Shown: one piece after another, positions 32,639 through 40,323 of the stretch
Layout of the letters: every line of letters begins with the position of its first letter
How positions within the stretch are numbered: the first letter of the stretch is position 1
Source: CADCVT01 sp036389485
Lineage (GTDB): Bacteria > Actinomycetota > Thermoleophilia > Solirubrobacterales > Solirubrobacteraceae
NCBI GenBank assembly: GCA_036389485.1
Contig: DASVPR010000059.1
Span: 40,127 to 104,126 of the forward strand
Direction of reading: 5' to 3'
Length of the DNA stretch: 64,000 bases
Notes under the pieces: model-generated
What the model was told of the DNA's origin: nothing
Databases searched by the model: none
Seen by the model: the letters and a program-made list of their open reading frames with translations, nothing else
Translations under genes and position numbers: made by a program

Positions 32639-33203
32639 GCCGGATGAGCGTAACGCCGTCGCGAACGGTCAGAAGGACCTGCACCGTCCGCTCGTCGCGG
32701 GCGACGTGCTCGTTGAACTCCGCGATCCCCTCCATGTCGCCCATCGTGTTGTCGGCGACGATGAGCCCGCGCGGCGCCAGCTTCGGCAGGACGGCCTCGT
32801 AGTAGTCGACGTAGCCGTCCTTGTTCGCGTCGATGAAGACCAGGTCGAACGGCCCGTCGAGCGAGGCGATCGACTCCAGCGCGTCGCCCTCCCGTACCGA
32901 GATCCGGCCGTGGCGCTCGATGTGCCGGCGCGCGAACGCGGCGCGCTGGGGGTCGGCCTCCAGCGTGATGATGCGACCGCCCGGCGGCAGCGCCCGCCCC
33001 ATCGACAGCGCGCTGTAGCCGGAGTAGGTGCCGATCTCGAGGATCAGCTGCGGCCGCAGCGCCCAGACGAGGAACTCCAGCAGGCGCCCGACGACCGGGC
33101 CGCTGAGCATCTGCGGCGACTCGAGGGTCTCGAACGTCTCCTCCCGCAGCGCGCGGAGGTACGGCTCTTCCGGTGTCGTGTAGTCGACGTCGCGGTCGCT
33201 CAC
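32631..33203 (-). CDS. class I SAM-dependent O-methyltransferase
   Basis: The 190-residue protein belongs to the catechol/caffeoyl-CoA O-methyltransferase family (Methyltransf_3). It has LILEIGTYSGYSALSMGRAL (SAM motif I), IITLEADPQRAAFARRHI, FDLVFIDANKDGYVDYYEAV with the metal-binding Asp, and LIVADNTMGDM. Substrate unknown. It overlaps ffh by 8 nt and the band-7 gene by 4 nt. Confidence 0.88.
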   Translation of the reverse strand: MSDRDVDYTTPEEPYLRALREETFETLESPQMLSGPVVGRLLEFLVWALRPQLILEIGTYSGYSALSMGRALPPGGRIITLEADPQRAAFARRHIERHGRISVREGDALESIASLDGPFDLVFIDANKDGYVDYYEAVLPKLAPRGLIVADNTMGDMEGIAEFNEHVARDERTVQVLLTVRDGVTLIRRV

Positions 33204-34084
33204 GGCGCGCCGTCGCCGCGCTGCGGCGCGATGCGGCCCGTCAGGTTGGACAGCGCGGTCGTCACCTCGGACGGGATGACGAAGATCTTGTTCGCCTCGC
33301 CCTGTGCGAGCTGCGGGAGCATCTGCAGGTACTGGTAGCTGAGCAGCTCCTGGTCGGGCCGGCCCTCGTGGATCGCGTTGAAGACGGTCTCGATCGCCTT
33401 CGACTCGCCCTCGGCGCGCAGGATCGCCGCCTGCTTGGCGCCCTCGGCCTTCAGCACCGCGGACTGCTTCTCGCCCTCGGCGGTGAGCACCTGCGAGGCC
33501 TTGATGCCCTCAGCCTGGAGGATCGTGGCGCGGCGGTCGCGCTCGGCGCGCATCTGCTTCTCCATCGCCTCCTGAATGGTGCCGGGCGGGTCGATCGACT
33601 TCAGCTCGACGCGGTTGATCCGGATGCCCCACTTGCCCGTCGCCTCGTCGAGCACGACCCGCAGCTGGGCGTTGATCTGGTCGCGGCTCGTCAGCGTCTC
33701 CTCCAGCGTGAGGCTGCCGATGACGTTGCGCAGCGTCGTGATCGTGAGCTGCTCGATCGCCTGCAGCGGGTTGGCGACCTCGTACGTCACACCCCGTGGA
33801 TCGGTGATCGTGAAGTAGAGGACGCTGTCGATGTTGACGGTGACGTTGTCCTTCGTGATGACCGACTGCGGGCGGAAGGACACGACCTGCTCGCGCAGGT
33901 CGATGAGCGGCTTCACGCGGTCGATGAACGGGATGACGATCGCGAGCCCCGGGTCGAGCGTGCGCTGGTAGCGACCGAGCCGCTCGACGACGCCCGCCTT
34001 CGCCTGCGGGATGATCTTCACGGTCATGGCGGCGACGAACAGCGCGAAGAGCGCGAGCACGCCGATGACGATCAGGCCTTCCAT
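33200..34084 (-). CDS. SPFH/band 7 membrane protein (QmcA/paraslipin type)
   Basis: The 294-residue protein has an N-terminal membrane hairpin (about 3-25). The band 7 domain contains QAKAGVVERLGRYQRTLDPG, and the core motif RAERDRRATILQAEGIKASQ follows. The C-terminal part is coiled coil. Such proteins form membrane rings that scaffold or protect membrane proteins. It pairs with the NfeD gene immediately upstream, the usual NfeD-SPFH couple. Confidence 0.92.
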   Translation of the reverse strand: MEGLIVIGVLALFALFVAAMTVKIIPQAKAGVVERLGRYQRTLDPGLAIVIPFIDRVKPLIDLREQVVSFRPQSVITKDNVTVNIDSVLYFTITDPRGVTYEVANPLQAIEQLTITTLRNVIGSLTLEETLTSRDQINAQLRVVLDEATGKWGIRINRVELKSIDPPGTIQEAMEKQMRAERDRRATILQAEGIKASQVLTAEGEKQSAVLKAEGAKQAAILRAEGESKAIETVFNAIHEGRPDQELLSYQYLQMLPQLAQGEANKIFVIPSEVTTALSNLTGRIAPQRGDGAP

Positions 34085-34093
34085 CTGATTCTC

Positions 34094-34519
34094 CTATTCG
34101 CTGACGAGGGCGGTGGCGCCCCGGATCTGCAGCACGTGGACCCTCTGGCCCGCCTCGTAGGTGTCGTCCTCGTCGTACGGGCGGGCGGTCCAGACCTCGC
34201 CGTCGATGCGGACGGAGCCGGCGTCGGCGCTGATCGGGTCGACCACCGTGCCGGCCTTGCCGACGAGCGCGGCGGTCCCCGTCCGCAGCTCGGCGGGAAG
34301 CTTCATGTGGCGGCGCGCGATCGGGCGGAGCCCGAGGAACGCGACGGTCGAGACGGCGAGGAACGCCAGCCCGCTGATGACGAGCCCGCCGCCCAGCGCC
34401 GCGATCAGCGCGGCGACCAGCGCGCCGAACGCGAACGGCGCGAGGAAGAACCCCATCGTCAGGATCTCGCCGACGGCGAAGACCACCGCCGCGATGAGCC
34501 AGAGCACCCACTCGTCCAT
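34094..34519 (-). CDS. NfeD family membrane protein
   Basis: The 141-residue protein has three or four hydrophobic helices in the first 75 residues (MDEWVLWLIAAVVFAVGEIL, then FLAPFAFGALVAALIAAL). A C-terminal OB-fold carries LVGKAGTVVDPISADAGSVR. It is the short NfeD1b type without the ClpP-like protease, which occurs next to SPFH genes as here. The ATG at 34519 is preferred over an upstream frame that overlaps the VOC gene. Confidence 0.88.
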   Translation of the reverse strand: MDEWVLWLIAAVVFAVGEILTMGFFLAPFAFGALVAALIAALGGGLVISGLAFLAVSTVAFLGLRPIARRHMKLPAELRTGTAALVGKAGTVVDPISADAGSVRIDGEVWTARPYDEDDTYEAGQRVHVLQIRGATALVSE

Positions 34520-34533
34520 TGGTGCGCGGGAGC

Positions 34534-35055
34534 CTACCGGGGAGTCATGACCGCGATGGGAAAATCCAGTCCCTTGACGGTGGTGATGCGGCGCCCCGGC
34601 TGCACCGCGTCCTTCACGTTCCCGCCGAACGGCTCCAGGTCCGGCGCGACGAGCGTGACGCCCCAGAGCCGCTCGGGGCCGTCCGCCGGGCCCGCCAGCT
34701 CGAGCAGGCACGGGCCCAGGACGAAGAACGCCTGCCGCCGGGGCGGGTGGGTGGGATCTGCGGGGCCCGCATCGCGCGTCCTGCGGTAGTCGAGGCCCTC
34801 CGCGCGCAGCCGCTCGACCGTCGCGTCGAAGTCGGGGGTGACGACGACGACGTGGTCGATGCCGGTGGCGCCGTTCGGGTGCTCGACTCGCTCGGCCCGC
34901 GGCTCGCCCAGCAGCCACGCCGGGTCGCGCCCGATCACGATCCGCACTCCGTCGAGGTGGACGGCGCCGTCGCGGAGCGTGAACCCGAGGCGCTGCCAGG
35001 CCGCGGGATCGCCCGGGACGTGGACCTCGGCGAGCTCAGGCCTCGAGGAGGGCAC
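34534..35055 (-). CDS. VOC/glyoxalase-like domain protein
   Basis: The 173-residue protein starts at GTG 35055 within the end of ftsY (20-nt overlap). It contains GIDHVVVVTPDFDATVERLR, the first strand-helix of a VOC module, and RRQAFFVLGPCLLELAGP, the later strand with the possible metal-ligand Glu. The N-terminal 60 residues look like a degenerate half-module. Enzymatic role unknown. Confidence 0.78.
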   Translation of the reverse strand: MPSSRPELAEVHVPGDPAAWQRLGFTLRDGAVHLDGVRIVIGRDPAWLLGEPRAERVEHPNGATGIDHVVVVTPDFDATVERLRAEGLDYRRTRDAGPADPTHPPRRQAFFVLGPCLLELAGPADGPERLWGVTLVAPDLEPFGGNVKDAVQPGRRITTVKGLDFPIAVMTPR

Positions 35056-36031
35056 GGGCGAAGTCGTCGGGGTCGAAGGGGCGCAGGTCCTCGAGCGCCT
35101 CACCGATCCCGATCAGCTTCACCGGGATGCTCAGCTCGTTGGCGATCGCCAGCGCGATCCCGCCCTTCGCGGTCCCGTCGAGCTTGGTGAGGACGATGCC
35201 GTCGACGTCGACCGCCTCCGAGAACAGCTTCGCCTGGCGCAGGCCGTTCTGGCCGGTGGTCGAGTCGACGGTGAGCAGCGTCTCGTGGGGCGCGCCCTCC
35301 ATCTGCTTGCCGATGACGCGGCGGATCTTGGTCAGCTCCGCCATCAGGTGGTCCTGGTTGTGGAGGCGGCCCGCCGTGTCGATGAGGACGACGTCCGCGC
35401 CGGCGCGCCGCGCCTCGGCGATCGCGTCGAACGCGACGGCGCCGGGGTCGGAGCCCTCGCGGCCGGTGACGATCGGCACGCCCGCCCGCTGTGACCAGCC
35501 CATGAGCTGCTCCGTGGCCGCGGCGCGGAACGTGTCCGCCGCGGCGAGGAGCACGTTCAGCCCCAGGTCGTTCTTCAGGTGCCAGGCGATCTTGCCGAGC
35601 GTCGTCGTCTTGCCCGTGCCGTTCACGCCGACCATGAGGAGCACGGTCGGGTCGTGGCGCAGGTCGATCCTGTCGTCGCCGGTGCGCGCGATGCCGGCCA
35701 GCAGCTCGGTCAGCCTCCGGGTCAGCGCCTCGCCGCCCTCGATCTCCCCGCTCTCCGCCTCCCGCTCCAGCTTCGCGACGACCTCCGCGGTCGTCTTCGC
35801 CCCGACGTCGGCCATGATCAGCGCCTCCTCCAGGCGCTCCCACGTCTCCTCGTCGAGGTTCTCGAAGAGCGTCGCCTGGACCTCCGCGGCGAGCGCAGTC
35901 CGCGTCTTCGCCATGTTCTCGCGCAGCCGGCGGAAGAACCCGCGGCGCTTGTGCTGCTGCTCCTCCGCGGGCTCCTCCGGCGCGGCCGGAGCGCCGTCGA
36001 CGATGAAGAGCTCTCGCCAGTCGCGGGCCAT
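35036..36031 (-). CDS. ftsY: signal recognition particle receptor FtsY
   Basis: FtsY receives SRP-ribosome complexes at the membrane. The 331-residue protein has a short acidic A region (1-30), the N domain (MAKTRTALAAEVQATLF), G1 GVNGTGKTTTLGKIA, AADTFRAAATEQLM, G3 DTAGRLHNQ, G4 TKLDGTAKGG and the closing GEALEDLRPFDPDDFA. TAGCCT (36042-36047) is 10 nt before the ATG, consistent with leaderless or near-leaderless transcription. Confidence 0.95.
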   Translation of the reverse strand: MARDWRELFIVDGAPAAPEEPAEEQQHKRRGFFRRLRENMAKTRTALAAEVQATLFENLDEETWERLEEALIMADVGAKTTAEVVAKLEREAESGEIEGGEALTRRLTELLAGIARTGDDRIDLRHDPTVLLMVGVNGTGKTTTLGKIAWHLKNDLGLNVLLAAADTFRAAATEQLMGWSQRAGVPIVTGREGSDPGAVAFDAIAEARRAGADVVLIDTAGRLHNQDHLMAELTKIRRVIGKQMEGAPHETLLTVDSTTGQNGLRQAKLFSEAVDVDGIVLTKLDGTAKGGIALAIANELSIPVKLIGIGEALEDLRPFDPDDFARALLEA

Positions 36032-36051
36032 GGGCCGCGCGAGGCTACCCG

Positions 36052-38013
36052 CTACCGGACGACGAAGTACCTCAGGTTGCGCCTCCGGTGCTTGCGCTCG
36101 ACGTTGCCGGCGGCGTCGTATGCGCGCGTCCAGACGAAGTACCGCCCGCGCGGCAGCCGGCCCCGGAAGGTGAAGCGGAACCGGGTGGCGCCGCGCGCCG
36201 GCAGGTACGACGTCCGCCGGCAGCTGCGCGCCGGCGCGAACGTCCCGTCGCCGCGCAGGAACCGGCACAGGCGCGGGTGGCGCGTCAGGCCGATCGACAC
36301 GCGGACGTTGCGGACGCCGGAGCAGCCGCGGTCGCGGGCGAGCCCGCGGAACGACACCCCGCGCCGCGAGGAGTGCACGCGGCCGAAGACGTTCGAGTAC
36401 GGCGGCCGGCGGTCGGTGCACCTCGGCGCGCGCCCGCGGACCGTGCCGGTGCCCTCCGGCGGCGGGCCGGGCGGCAGGAACGCGCCGGCGGAGGGCGAGC
36501 CGGGCAACGACCGCTCGTCGCCGCAGAGCCCGGGGCTGTCGTCGGTCTGCGTCGAGACGTAGGTCCCCGGGGCGCTGCGCGGCAGCCCCTCGGTCTTGCC
36601 CTCCTGGTCGGTGCCGGCCGTCGGCCACACGATGCTCAGGCGGCACGACCGGTCCAGCGTGATCCCCCACACGTCGGTCGAGCGGTCGCACTCGACGCCG
36701 TTCTCGACGCCCGAGATGGGGCTCTCGTCGGCACAGACGCCCATCATCTCCTCGGCCGTCCACTTGTGGGTCGGGACGTCGGAGACCTCCTGATCCTCGA
36801 CGGTGGGGGTCGCCGAGCGGGCGTTGCGCGACTCGGCGACGTGCGTGTACCAGACCGGCTTGTCCGAGCCGGGCTGCTCGATCCCGTGGTAGTAGGCGAC
36901 CGCGACCTTGCCCGGATCGCCGACGGCGAGGTGCACGAGGTTGTTGCCGCCCCTGTCGGTCGGCGGGATCATCGTGATCGGCTCCGACCAGCGGTCGTCG
37001 ACCAGCGTCCCGTCGGGCTGCGGGTCCTGCCACCGCAGCCGCACCGCCGCGCCCGTGAGGTTCGGGTACGGGTTGGGGGACTCGGGATAGGCGACGTACA
37101 TCCCGCCGCGGTTGTCGAGCGCGCCGTAGGCGAGCTGCATCGAGACGACGTTGCCCTTCGAGGCGTCGTCGACCGCCAGCGACTGCTCCCACGACCCGGC
37201 GGAGCCGTCCGGCGACGTCGTCACCCAGACGCGCGTGCCGTTGACGATGTTGAACTCGAGCGGCAGCGCACCGCAGCCCCCGAAGTTGGGGCCGCCCTCG
37301 CGTGGGCTCGAGCGGGTCGTGAACACGGCGTAGATCCGGCCGGTCGTCGGGTTGACCGCGATCGACGACGGGCCGCCCGAGTCGGCGCACTGCAGGTCGG
37401 CGTACGCCTGCTGGCCGGGGACCGTCGTGGGCACGGGTGGGCCGAACGTCTCCCCGCCGTCGGTCGACGTCGCCACCCACATGTTGTGCTGCGCGAAGCC
37501 CGACGCGAGGTTGTGGTAGAGCAGGTACACCCGCGGCTTGCCGGTGCTCGGGTCGTCGGGTCCCACCGCGAGCCACTGCCGGTCCTGGTCGGCGAGCCGG
37601 TTGGAGCCCTGCGTCTCCGTCCACGACTTGCCGTCGTCCTCCGTGAACGCGCTCGGGAAGTTGATGCCGGCGTAGTCGAGCTCGGTCTCGAGGATCCGGC
37701 CGGTGCGCATGGCGACGATGTCGACGTCGATCGACGCGGACTCCTGCGGGGGCGGCGTGACCTGCTGCCAGGTCTGCCCCTCGTCCACCGAGCGGAAGAC
37801 GAGCGCGGGCCCGCGGTCGCTGACGCCGCCCCGCTTCTCGTTCGTGATGACCCAGCGGACGTCGTCGGGCCCCACGGTGATGCGAGGCTCGGTGCCACTG
37901 CCGTCGATGCCGGGCAGGCGGACGGTGCGGAAGCGCATCGCGGCCTGGGACTGAGCCGCGGGTGTGAGGGAGCACGCCGCCAGCGCGGCGACGAGAGCGA
38001 CGCGGTAGCGCAT
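36052..38013 (-). CDS. secreted sialidase-like beta-propeller (BNR repeat) protein
   Basis: The 653-residue protein has a signal peptide (about 1-25, AQSQA). BNR/Asp-box motifs lie at RSVDEGQTWQQV, FTEDDGKSWTE and TSTDGGETFGPP, and TSPDGSAGSWEQ continues the propeller through about residue 500. A C-terminal Arg-rich beta domain (about 540-653) ends YAVDAAGN-like (AYDAAGNVERKH). No sialidase Arg triad can be placed with confidence, so hydrolase activity is unproven. It is probably extracellular. TAGCGT lies 10 nt before the ATG. Confidence 0.75.
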   Translation of the reverse strand: MRYRVALVAALAACSLTPAAQSQAAMRFRTVRLPGIDGSGTEPRITVGPDDVRWVITNEKRGGVSDRGPALVFRSVDEGQTWQQVTPPPQESASIDVDIVAMRTGRILETELDYAGINFPSAFTEDDGKSWTETQGSNRLADQDRQWLAVGPDDPSTGKPRVYLLYHNLASGFAQHNMWVATSTDGGETFGPPVPTTVPGQQAYADLQCADSGGPSSIAVNPTTGRIYAVFTTRSSPREGGPNFGGCGALPLEFNIVNGTRVWVTTSPDGSAGSWEQSLAVDDASKGNVVSMQLAYGALDNRGGMYVAYPESPNPYPNLTGAAVRLRWQDPQPDGTLVDDRWSEPITMIPPTDRGGNNLVHLAVGDPGKVAVAYYHGIEQPGSDKPVWYTHVAESRNARSATPTVEDQEVSDVPTHKWTAEEMMGVCADESPISGVENGVECDRSTDVWGITLDRSCRLSIVWPTAGTDQEGKTEGLPRSAPGTYVSTQTDDSPGLCGDERSLPGSPSAGAFLPPGPPPEGTGTVRGRAPRCTDRRPPYSNVFGRVHSSRRGVSFRGLARDRGCSGVRNVRVSIGLTRHPRLCRFLRGDGTFAPARSCRRTSYLPARGATRFRFTFRGRLPRGRYFVWTRAYDAAGNVERKHRRRNLRYFVVR

Positions 38014-38026
38014 GATGCGCGGGACG

Positions 38027-38569
38027 CTACGCCTCGCGCGGCGCGCGCGCGCCGCTGACGGCGGCGAGCAGGTCCTCGGGCTCGATCGTGTCGCCGGCGT
38101 TCTCCGACTGCTGCCTGAGGACGACCTCGCCGTCGGGCGCGATCACCATCGCGCCGCCGAGCTGGGCCGCGTCGCCGATGATGCGCCCCTGCATGACGCC
38201 GGAGCGCGCGCCGTGCTTCACGCCGGACAGCACGGAGCGCGGGCCGAGCAGCTGGCCGACGCTCGCGCGCGGGAAGCCGGCGAGCTTGTAGGTGTGGCGC
38301 TCCTCGTCCGCGAGGACGGGCACGTCGATCTTCAGCTTGCGCCGGAAGTGCGCGGCGTGGCGCGGGGTCGCCTGGCCGATGAGCGTCAGCGTCGCGCCGG
38401 CGGCCTCGAACTCCTCACGAGCGCGGTGCAACTGCACCGCGTGGTCGCGGCAGTGCACTCACCCGTAGTGGCGCAGCCAGACGAGCACCGCGGGCCCGTC
38501 CGCCCACAGGTCGCCGAGGCGGACGTCGTTGCCCTCGTGGTCCGGCAGGACGACGTCTTCGAGCTCCAT
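38027..38569 (-). CDS. probable selenoprotein: SelU/PRXL2-type peroxiredoxin-like protein with in-frame TGA (Sec37)
   Basis: Read through the TGA at 38459-38461, the frame from ATG 38569 encodes 180 residues. The N-terminus MELEDVVLPDHEGNDVRLGD and the strand AVLVWLRHYG lead into UVHCRDHAVQLHR, then a normal thioredoxin fold continues. The TGA occupies the first redox position of a UxxC motif (U37, C40), the place of Cys or Sec in the AhpC-TSA_2/SelU family. Codon use and homology-like features run on both sides of the TGA. A SECIS-like hairpin follows at 38422-38441. Ordinary calling would start at GTG 38458 and lose the catalytic half. A nonsense mutation is the alternative. Confidence 0.75.
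38422..38441 (-). promoter_or_regulatory. SECIS-like hairpin after the TGA of the peroxiredoxin-like gene
   Basis: On the coding strand CGCGGTGC and GCACCGCG form a perfect 8-bp stem capped by the tetraloop AGTT. The loop starts 25 nt after the last base of the TGA, within the 16-37 nt window reported for bacterial SECIS elements, and has G at its second position, as in known ones. A competing stem directly after the TGA (GTGCACTGCCGCG region) can also form. Confidence 0.6.
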
Positions 38570-38593
38570 GCCCCGAGCCTACTGTTTCCGGCG

Positions 38594-38998
38594 ATGGAGT
38601 TCCGCGCCATGGACGCCGCCGAGTCGCCCGCGAGCGACCTCATCGAGGCCATGATCGACGAGATGACGCCGTTGTACGGGCGGATCGACCGGCCGGGCAT
38701 GCCGGTCGCGGGGCCCGAGCAGTTCGCGCCGCCGCGGGGCGTCTTCCTCGTCGGCTTCGACGGCGACGGCCGGGCGCTGTGCGGCGGCGGGCTGAAGCCG
38801 CTCGGGCCCGACGTCGCCGAGATCAAGCGGATGTACGTGGTGCCGTCGGCGCGCGGGCGCGGCGCGCGGGTGCGGCTGGACACGGGTCCGAAGCAGCCGG
38901 GCGCGGAGCGCCTGTACCGCTCGGCCGGCTACCGCGAGATAGAGAACTTCAACGCGAACCCCGAGGCGTCGTTCTGGGGGGAGAAGCGGCTCGCCTAG
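38594..38998 (+). CDS. GNAT acetyltransferase with internal deletion
   Basis: The 134-residue protein begins MEFRAMDAAESPASDLIEAM and has the GNAT strand-loop EIKRMYVVPSARGRGA, the start of the acetyl-CoA pyrophosphate loop. The sequence then passes directly to RVRLDTGPKQPGAERLYRSA and GYREIENFNANP. In relatives about 20-25 residues (helix alpha3 and the next strand) separate these blocks. The missing piece is the CoA-binding helix, so the protein is probably inactive. The junction lies in GCGCGGGCGCGGCGCGCGGG, where short repeats could have mediated deletion. TACTGT lies 8 nt before the ATG. Confidence 0.75.
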   Translation: MEFRAMDAAESPASDLIEAMIDEMTPLYGRIDRPGMPVAGPEQFAPPRGVFLVGFDGDGRALCGGGLKPLGPDVAEIKRMYVVPSARGRGARVRLDTGPKQPGAERLYRSAGYREIENFNANPEASFWGEKRLA

Positions 38999-39012
38999 CC
39001 CGCCGACCGCGC

Positions 39013-40323
39013 TCAGGTGGTCGTGTCAGGCAGGTGGCGGCCGACGTGGCCGACGTAGATCCCGCGCGGCACTCCGCCGTTGCCGTCGGCGAGGTGGAGG
39101 TAGACGCGGGCGACGAACCCGGCGCCGGAGCCCGAGCCGAGGGCGAGGTGCGGGCCAAGGTCGAGGTTCACGCCGTCGTGGGTGACGACGTAGTGCTTCG
39201 CCCAGCGGGTCCGGGCCAGCTCGGACACGCCGGCGCGCCAGCTCAGCCCCGCCTCCTGCGCCGCCTGGCCGAGGCTGACGCCCATCTGGCCCGCGTTGTA
39301 GCGCTCCGCCAGCGCGTCGAGCTTGCGCAGCGCGTCGAGGATCTCCTCCGGGCGCCGGTACGGGCTGTCGGCGGCGCTGTCGAACGCGGACTCGGTGAAC
39401 ACGAGGTTCGGGCACGTCTGCGCCGCGACCCGCACCGCCTCGAGCACCGACTTCGGCGCCTCCTCCTCGGCCGCGGCCGCCTCGTCCTCGGCGGCGGGGC
39501 GCTCACCCAACGCCGCCGACAGCTCGGCGATCGCCTGCCGGTCGCGCTCGGCGGCCTCCTCCAGCTCCGCGACCCGTCGCGTCAGCTCGTCGCGATGCGC
39601 GCGGACCGCCTCGAGCTCCGCCAGCGCCGCCTCGTGCGCGGCGAGCCAGTCCTCGCTCGCGTCCTCGCGCGCGGCGGAAGCCGTCGTCTCGGCGGCCTCG
39701 CGGCGCTCGTGCAGGCCCGCCTCGGCCTGGCTCGCGCGCGCCTCGGCGGCCGCGAGCGCGCGCTCGGCCTGCTGGGCGCGCCGGGCCTCGTCGTCGCGCT
39801 CGGCCTCCGCCTCGTCGCGCTTGCGGCGCGCGGTGTCGAGCTGGCGGCGCAGGTCGCCCGCGCGCTGCTGCTCGCGCTCGACCTGCTGCTCGCGCGCCTC
39901 GATCCCGCGCTCGCGCTCCTCGAGCGCGCGCAGCCGCGCGAGCAGCGGCGAGTCCGGCAGGCCGGAGTAGTCCAGGAACTTCTGCCACGACCCGAAGACC
40001 TCCGCGACCGCGTCGGGGTGCGGCATGTCCTCGCGGGTGAGCCAGTCGCGGGCGGCCGGTACCCCGCCCTTCAGCAGCGTCCACCGGAAGAGGTGGTAGA
40101 GCATGTCCGCCTCTTCGGCGTACGCGATGACCTCGCGCATGCGCGGGTCGTACAGCGAGCCGGGCCCGCCCGCGCGTTGTCGGTCGCCCTTCTCGCCCGC
40201 CGCCGCCGCGTCGCCGTCGACGGCGACCGGCTCCGCGGAAGGCTCCTCCGCCGCCCCGTTGGAGGGATCGGCGGCGACCGCCTCCTCCGGCCCGACGCCC
40301 TTCCGTCGCGCGCGCTTGCCCAT
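39013..40323 (-). CDS. coiled-coil protein of unknown function
   Basis: The 436-residue protein has a disordered N-terminus (1-55) and a conserved-looking globular part (about 57-125; YDPRMREVIAYAEEADMLYH). A long Glu/Arg/Ala coiled coil (about 130-275) follows, then a C-terminal globular domain (about 290-436; NLVFTESAFDSAADSPYRRP). The last domain resembles stand-alone actinobacterial hypothetical domains; no function is known. Its ATG touches the smc stop (TGATG-type overlap), so it is co-translated with smc and may act with it, which is inference. Confidence 0.75.
   Translation of the reverse strand: MGKRARRKGVGPEEAVAADPSNGAAEEPSAEPVAVDGDAAAAGEKGDRQRAGGPGSLYDPRMREVIAYAEEADMLYHLFRWTLLKGGVPAARDWLTREDMPHPDAVAEVFGSWQKFLDYSGLPDSPLLARLRALEERERGIEAREQQVEREQQRAGDLRRQLDTARRKRDEAEAERDDEARRAQQAERALAAAEARASQAEAGLHERREAAETTASAAREDASEDWLAAHEAALAELEAVRAHRDELTRRVAELEEAAERDRQAIAELSAALGERPAAEDEAAAAEEEAPKSVLEAVRVAAQTCPNLVFTESAFDSAADSPYRRPEEILDALRKLDALAERYNAGQMGVSLGQAAQEAGLSWRAGVSELARTRWAKHYVVTHDGVNLDLGPHLALGSGSGAGFVARVYLHLADGNGGVPRGIYVGHVGRHLPDTTT

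Noticed and set aside
38027..38458. Peroxiredoxin-like gene starting at GTG 38458
   Set aside because: This start would remove the first strand and first redox residue. The frame upstream of the TGA is plainly the same protein.
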